Source of the DNA: Deltaproteobacteria bacterium | GTDB lineage: Bacteria; Desulfobacterota; Deferrimicrobia; J040 | Direction of reading: 5' to 3' | Assembly (NCBI GenBank): GCA_011773515.1 | Contig: WVXK01000027.1 | Location: forward strand, 2,525-38,701 | DNA length: 36,177 nucleotides | Shown here: piece after piece, positions 33,380 to 36,177 of the stretch | Numbering within the stretch: position 1 is the stretch's first letter | Layout: each line of letters opens with the position of its first letter | Notes under the pieces: model-generated | Told to the model about the DNA's origin: nothing | Seen by the model: only the letters and a program-made list of their open reading frames with translations | Databases searched by the model: none | Made by a program: the position numbers and the translations under genes

Positions 33380-34643
33380 TCTGCGCAGCCGGGGCCAATC
33401 CCGTTTCCCGGCGGCGTGCGCGATTGCCCTGGGCGTTCTCCTCCTATGTTCCGGCTCCTCCGTTGGCGCGGTGAAGCCGGGAGACAAAATTTCACAGCTT
33501 TCGGCGAAAACCATCGAGGGCGAGGAGGTGACGATCGATTTTTCAGGCGAGTCTTCGCCGGTCATACTCACCTTCTGGTCCATATACTGCAAGTCCTGCT
33601 CGGAGGAGCTGGAAAAGGTTCAGGCTCTCGTGGCGAAGTACGGGCCCGAAGCCGTGAGGGTCTATGCCGTCAACGAGGACTATGACCTGAAGCGGGAACG
33701 GGTATCCAGGTTCCTGAGCGACCTCGAGAAGAGGATCGGGAAGAAAAATTTTACCGTCCTGTATGACGAGGAGGCCCGGATATTCAAGACTTTCTCGCTC
33801 GTCCACATGCCCACGCTCATCTACATCGACAAGGATGGCGAGGTGAGGGAGATAATCGAGGGGTTCGACCGGGGAAGGCAGAGGGCGGTGATATCGGCGC
33901 TGTCCAAGCTCATAGAGGAAGTGACGCCCGAGAGACTGAAGGAGGTGGAGGGGGAAAAGTACTACGAGGTCTCGATCCGCGTGCCCGTGTGCGGCATTTA
34001 CCGCGAGGGCAAATGGGTCCGGCCCGTTGATGATTCGAGGGAAGACCGGGCAAAATCCCTGGAGCGCGCAACCTCGGTCGCCGAGTACCTGGCCGGCAGG
34101 GAGGCGCTCAGGATGGCCCTGGAAGATGTGGGGGTAAACGTAAGCACCGTCAACAAAGAGCCCAGCTGCGTGAATACCTTCGGGATCGAACCGGAGATGT
34201 ACCTGGGAGGAAAGGACGCCCTCGACCTGTTTGGCGAGACGTTCAACACGCGGCATTTCATCGGCAGGGAAGAGAGCAAGAACAGGGCCGAGGGGAGGTT
34301 TATCTGGACCTTCTCCGTCTACAAGGCGAATCTCAGGAAACTCCGTGACAGGGTCATGGAGAAGGGGTACTCTCCCCGTCCCTCTACCTACGTGCTCAAA
34401 TTCGTCAATGCAGATTTCTTCAATCACACGGAGTTTGCCGAAAAATTGCCGCGCCAGATTCCCCTCATCGGCTCCCTGAAAACCGTATCGAGAGACGGCC
34501 AGATCATCGAGGACGAGCTCAGATGCCACATAGCGGATGTGGAGAGCCTGACGCTGGCCCTGGAGGGCCTCAACCTGGAGAGGGAGAGGATTTCTGCGAT
34601 TTCTCTCGGCGGAAACGTGATCGAGATTCAGTTCCTGCGATGA
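33357..34643 (+). CDS. TlpA-like thioredoxin-fold protein with unknown C-terminal domain
   Basis: This is a 428-aa exported protein. The N-terminal hydrophobic segment (18-34) is a probable signal peptide; the Cys at 31 lacks a good lipobox, so lipidation is doubtful. A redoxin domain follows (about 40-195), with Cys78-Lys-Ser-Cys81 in FWSIYCKSC and a cis-Pro motif MPTLIYID. The remaining 230 residues (about 200-428) do not resemble any family I know; they include single Cys in VPVCGIY, PSCVNTF and ELRCHIA. ATG 33357 lies inside the end of lon, behind AGGAGGAG. The stop overlaps the Nudix start (ATGA). Confidence 0.75.
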   Translation: MGKDERSDLRSRGQSRFPAACAIALGVLLLCSGSSVGAVKPGDKISQLSAKTIEGEEVTIDFSGESSPVILTFWSIYCKSCSEELEKVQALVAKYGPEAVRVYAVNEDYDLKRERVSRFLSDLEKRIGKKNFTVLYDEEARIFKTFSLVHMPTLIYIDKDGEVREIIEGFDRGRQRAVISALSKLIEEVTPERLKEVEGEKYYEVSIRVPVCGIYREGKWVRPVDDSREDRAKSLERATSVAEYLAGREALRMALEDVGVNVSTVNKEPSCVNTFGIEPEMYLGGKDALDLFGETFNTRHFIGREESKNRAEGRFIWTFSVYKANLRKLRDRVMEKGYSPRPSTYVLKFVNADFFNHTEFAEKLPRQIPLIGSLKTVSRDGQIIEDELRCHIADVESLTLALEGLNLERERISAISLGGNVIEIQFLR

Positions 34644-35230
34644 GCGGTACCTTTATCGAGAAACTGGGGGGCATTCTCAAAGATCCCGGGACAGATCCCG
34701 ATAGCCCCCACCCGGATCTGCGCGTTGCCTCCGTCCTCGTTCCGCTCGTGGAGTCCCGGGGCACTGTCTCCTTTGTTTTCTCCACGAGGACCGACAGCGT
34801 CCCCCACCATAAAGGCCAGATCTGCTTTCCCGGGGGGTCCAGGGAGTCGGGCGACGAGTCGCTTCTTTATACCGCCCTCAGGGAGGCGGAAGAGGAGATG
34901 GGGATAAGGAGGGATGACGTGAGGATCCTGGGGAGGATGGAGGCCGTCCCCACGATGACCATGTTTTTCATCACCCCCTACGTCTGCTCAATACCGTCTC
35001 ACTACAGGTTCACGCCGGATCCCTTCGAGGTAGATGAGATCTTTTATGCCCCCCTCAAGGAGTTTCTCGACTTTGGGCGGTACAGGACGACGGAGACGGT
35101 GTTCAAAGGCAGATCCTACCCGGTCTATTTTATCGATTACGGGGAGAGGACGATCTGGGGGGCGACGGCGAAAATCGTGAGAAAACTCGCCGAGCTCGTG
35201 AAGGAAAGCGGCCTCGATTCATACCTTTAG
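34640..35230 (+). CDS. Nudix hydrolase, CoA pyrophosphatase type
   Basis: The 196-aa Nudix enzyme probably cleaves CoA to phosphopantetheine and 3',5'-ADP. The Nudix box is GGSRESGD followed by ALREAEEEMGI (about 73-97), preceded by QICFPGG, the UPF0035 signature of CoA-specific members. The length matches YeaB/NUDT7-type proteins. ATG 34640 overlaps the previous stop; the longer open frame from 34523 runs inside that gene. Confidence 0.88.
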   Translation: MSGTFIEKLGGILKDPGTDPDSPHPDLRVASVLVPLVESRGTVSFVFSTRTDSVPHHKGQICFPGGSRESGDESLLYTALREAEEEMGIRRDDVRILGRMEAVPTMTMFFITPYVCSIPSHYRFTPDPFEVDEIFYAPLKEFLDFGRYRTTETVFKGRSYPVYFIDYGERTIWGATAKIVRKLAELVKESGLDSYL

Positions 35231-35335
35231 GAATTGATTTCCGTGAGACCTTTCGATAGCACCGCGAGTTCTTATTCATATTAACATTGAGGGGTCTCGA
35301 TACCGTTTGAGGCTATCTGCCTGAAATCCCTATTA

Positions 35336-35365
35336 TTGACATAAAGTAAAAGAGTGTAATACGAT
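35336..35365 (+). promoter_or_regulatory. Probable sigma70 promoter of metX
   Basis: TTGACA at 35336-35341 is a perfect -35. TACGAT at 35360-35365 is a four-of-six -10 at 18 bases, and TAATAC at 35357-35362 is an alternative at 15. Transcription would start near 35372, leaving a leader of about 235 bases. Confidence 0.5.
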
Positions 35366-35477
35366 TTCCTATTAACCTTTACACCATGTGTTTCACAGAA
35401 TGGGGATGAAACAGGACATTTTCAGTGTCCCCGGGGCATGCAACCTGACTTGATAGTGAAGACAGGGACGGAGAATG

Positions 35478-35601
35478 GCTGCCGCGCAGCAGAGGGATGA
35501 GACCTTTTTTGACCCGATTTCATCCAATTTCTCGGATGTCCCTTTGGATCGGGGCAGCAAGAAGCATACGCATTGAGAGATGCTTGGCCTGTGGAGGGGC
35601 C
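35478..35601 (+). promoter_or_regulatory. Foldable RNA leader of metX, possible riboswitch or attenuator
   Basis: GCTGCC (35478-35483) can pair with GGCAGC (35553-35558), enclosing CCCGAT (35513-35518) with ATCGGG (35548-35553) and CATCC (35521-35525) with GGATG (35534-35538). AAGCAT (35562-35567) pairs with ATGCTT (35580-35585). GGCC at 35586-35589 and 35598-35601 brackets the ribosome binding site. A local GCTGC/GCAGC hairpin would compete with the outer stem. I see no SAM-I consensus, so the class, if any, is unknown. Confidence 0.4.
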
Positions 35602-35605
35602 GTGA

Positions 35606-36177
35606 ATGAAAGGAAAAAAGGGCAGCGTCGGGATCGTTGAGAAGAAATTCTTCACCTTTGCCGACCCCCCGAACGAGTTCGTTCTCGAGTCGGGGAAAAA
35701 GCTGGGGCCGATCACGCTCGCATACGAGGCCTACGGGAAGCTGAACGATAAGAGGACCAATACGATCCTGTTGTTTCACGCTCTCTCGGGCGACTCCCAC
35801 GCCGCGGGGATATATTCCGAGGATGATAAGAAAACGGGATGGTGGGACAACCTCGTCGGCCCGGGGAAGGCATTTGACACGGAAAAGTACTTCGTCGTCT
35901 GCGCGAATGTCATCGGCGGCTGCCAGGGGAGCACGGGCCCCTCATCGACAAACCCGGAAACGGGAAAGCCCTACGGGCTGTCGTTCCCCATCATCACCGT
36001 ACGGGACATGGTGACCGCACAGATGCACCTCCTCGACCATCTCGGGATCGAGAAGGTCTTCGCCGCCGCGGGCGGCTCCATGGGAGGGATGCAGGTTCTC
36101 AGGTTTGCCGTTTCCTTTCCCGAAAGGATCGAAATAGCGATCCCGATCGCCACCTCCGCCAGGTCCTCGCCGCAGGG
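35606..36177 (+). CDS. metX: Homoserine O-acetyltransferase, 5' part (cut by window end)
   Basis: The first 190 residues of an alpha/beta-hydrolase acyltransferase that activates homoserine for methionine synthesis. Family features are [13 protein letters not shown] (oxyanion region), [27 protein letters not shown], and the nucleophile elbow GGSMGG with Ser158. The catalytic Asp and His lie beyond the window. ATG 35606 follows a GGAGGGG ribosome binding site. The acyl donor (acetyl- or succinyl-CoA) cannot be decided from this part; MetX proteins of both kinds exist. Confidence 0.92.
   Translation, partial: MKGKKGSVGIVEKKFFTFADPPNEFVLESGKKLGPITLAYEAYGKLNDKRTNTILLFHALSGDSHAAGIYSEDDKKTGWWDNLVGPGKAFDTEKYFVVCANVIGGCQGSTGPSSTNPETGKPYGLSFPIITVRDMVTAQMHLLDHLGIEKVFAAAGGSMGGMQVLRFAVSFPERIEIAIPIATSARSSPQ

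Larger units (their letters stand above)
35231..35605. other. 375-base intergenic region before metX
   Basis: I find no plus-strand gene here, and the minus-strand open frame is not protein-like. The first part has two interleaved inverted repeats: GAGACC (35245-35250) with GGTCTC (35293-35298), and GATAGC (35255-35260) with GCTATC (35312-35317). A promoter and a strongly foldable leader follow. GGACA (35414-35418) with TGTCC (35426-35430) forms a further short hairpin. Confidence 0.6.

Noticed and set aside
35401-35470. SAM-I riboswitch, suggested by a GCAACC stretch after GGGG
   Set aside because: The surrounding SAM-I core (kink-turn, P3 and P4 consensus) is absent.

Overview
The window reads as chromosomal DNA of a Gram-negative anaerobe of the deltaproteobacterial (Desulfobacterota/Thermodesulfobacteriota) kind. 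The clues are outer-membrane proteins and a tripartite RND pump, a selenocysteine tRNA gene, split biotin carboxylase/carboxyltransferase genes, frequent AGG (Arg) and ATA (Ile) codons, and tightly packed genes with ATGA or GTGA stop-start overlaps. The taxonomic call is inference. No marker such as rRNA is present, and no insertion sequence, phage gene or CRISPR array was seen. Both window edges cut genes.

Layout. (1) 1-306: decayed tail of a flavin reductase/rhodanese gene. (2) 376-1642: a KamA-type radical SAM aminomutase behind a near-consensus sigma70 promoter. (3) 1774-5927: trehalose operon otsA-otsB-DUF5752-treT, carrying two separate routes to trehalose. (4) 5979-11837: CusCBA-type Cu(I)/Ag(I) efflux operon preceded by a palindromic operator candidate. 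(5) 12052-14503: an FAD oxidoreductase resembling the proteins fused to SelD, a small unknown protein and a ZnT9-like cation diffusion facilitator. (6) 14530-17003: two divergent MscS-type channels. (7) 17084-18440: selC (tRNA-Sec), a tiny basic ORF, an outer-membrane beta-barrel gene and a patch of degenerate 7-bp repeats. (8) 18478-23645: queH, an M50 site-2 protease, and a heterodimeric ABC exporter. (9) 23674-30537: purC, biotin carboxylase, a divergent biotin-bearing carboxyltransferase, a geranylgeranyl-reductase-like flavoprotein, a GNAT acetyltransferase, a DUF3553 protein and a small membrane protein. (10) 30559-35230: hsp20, lon, a thioredoxin-like protein with an unknown C-terminal region, and a Nudix CoA pyrophosphatase. 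(11) 35231-36177: a long, foldable leader and the 5' part of metX.

Themes. Osmotic adaptation recurs: trehalose made by two pathways, two MscS valves, and an aminomutase that could make a beta-amino-acid solute. Metal handling (Cus pump, CDF transporter) and protein quality control (Hsp20, Lon, thioredoxin-like protein) form two further blocks. The items most worth a second look are the aminomutase with altered substrate-binding residues, the double trehalose operon with its DUF5752 protein, the heptad repeats at 18327-18440, the foldable leader ahead of metX, the divergent carboxyltransferase, and the continuous reading frame broken only by a UGA at 13177, about 4 kb from selC.
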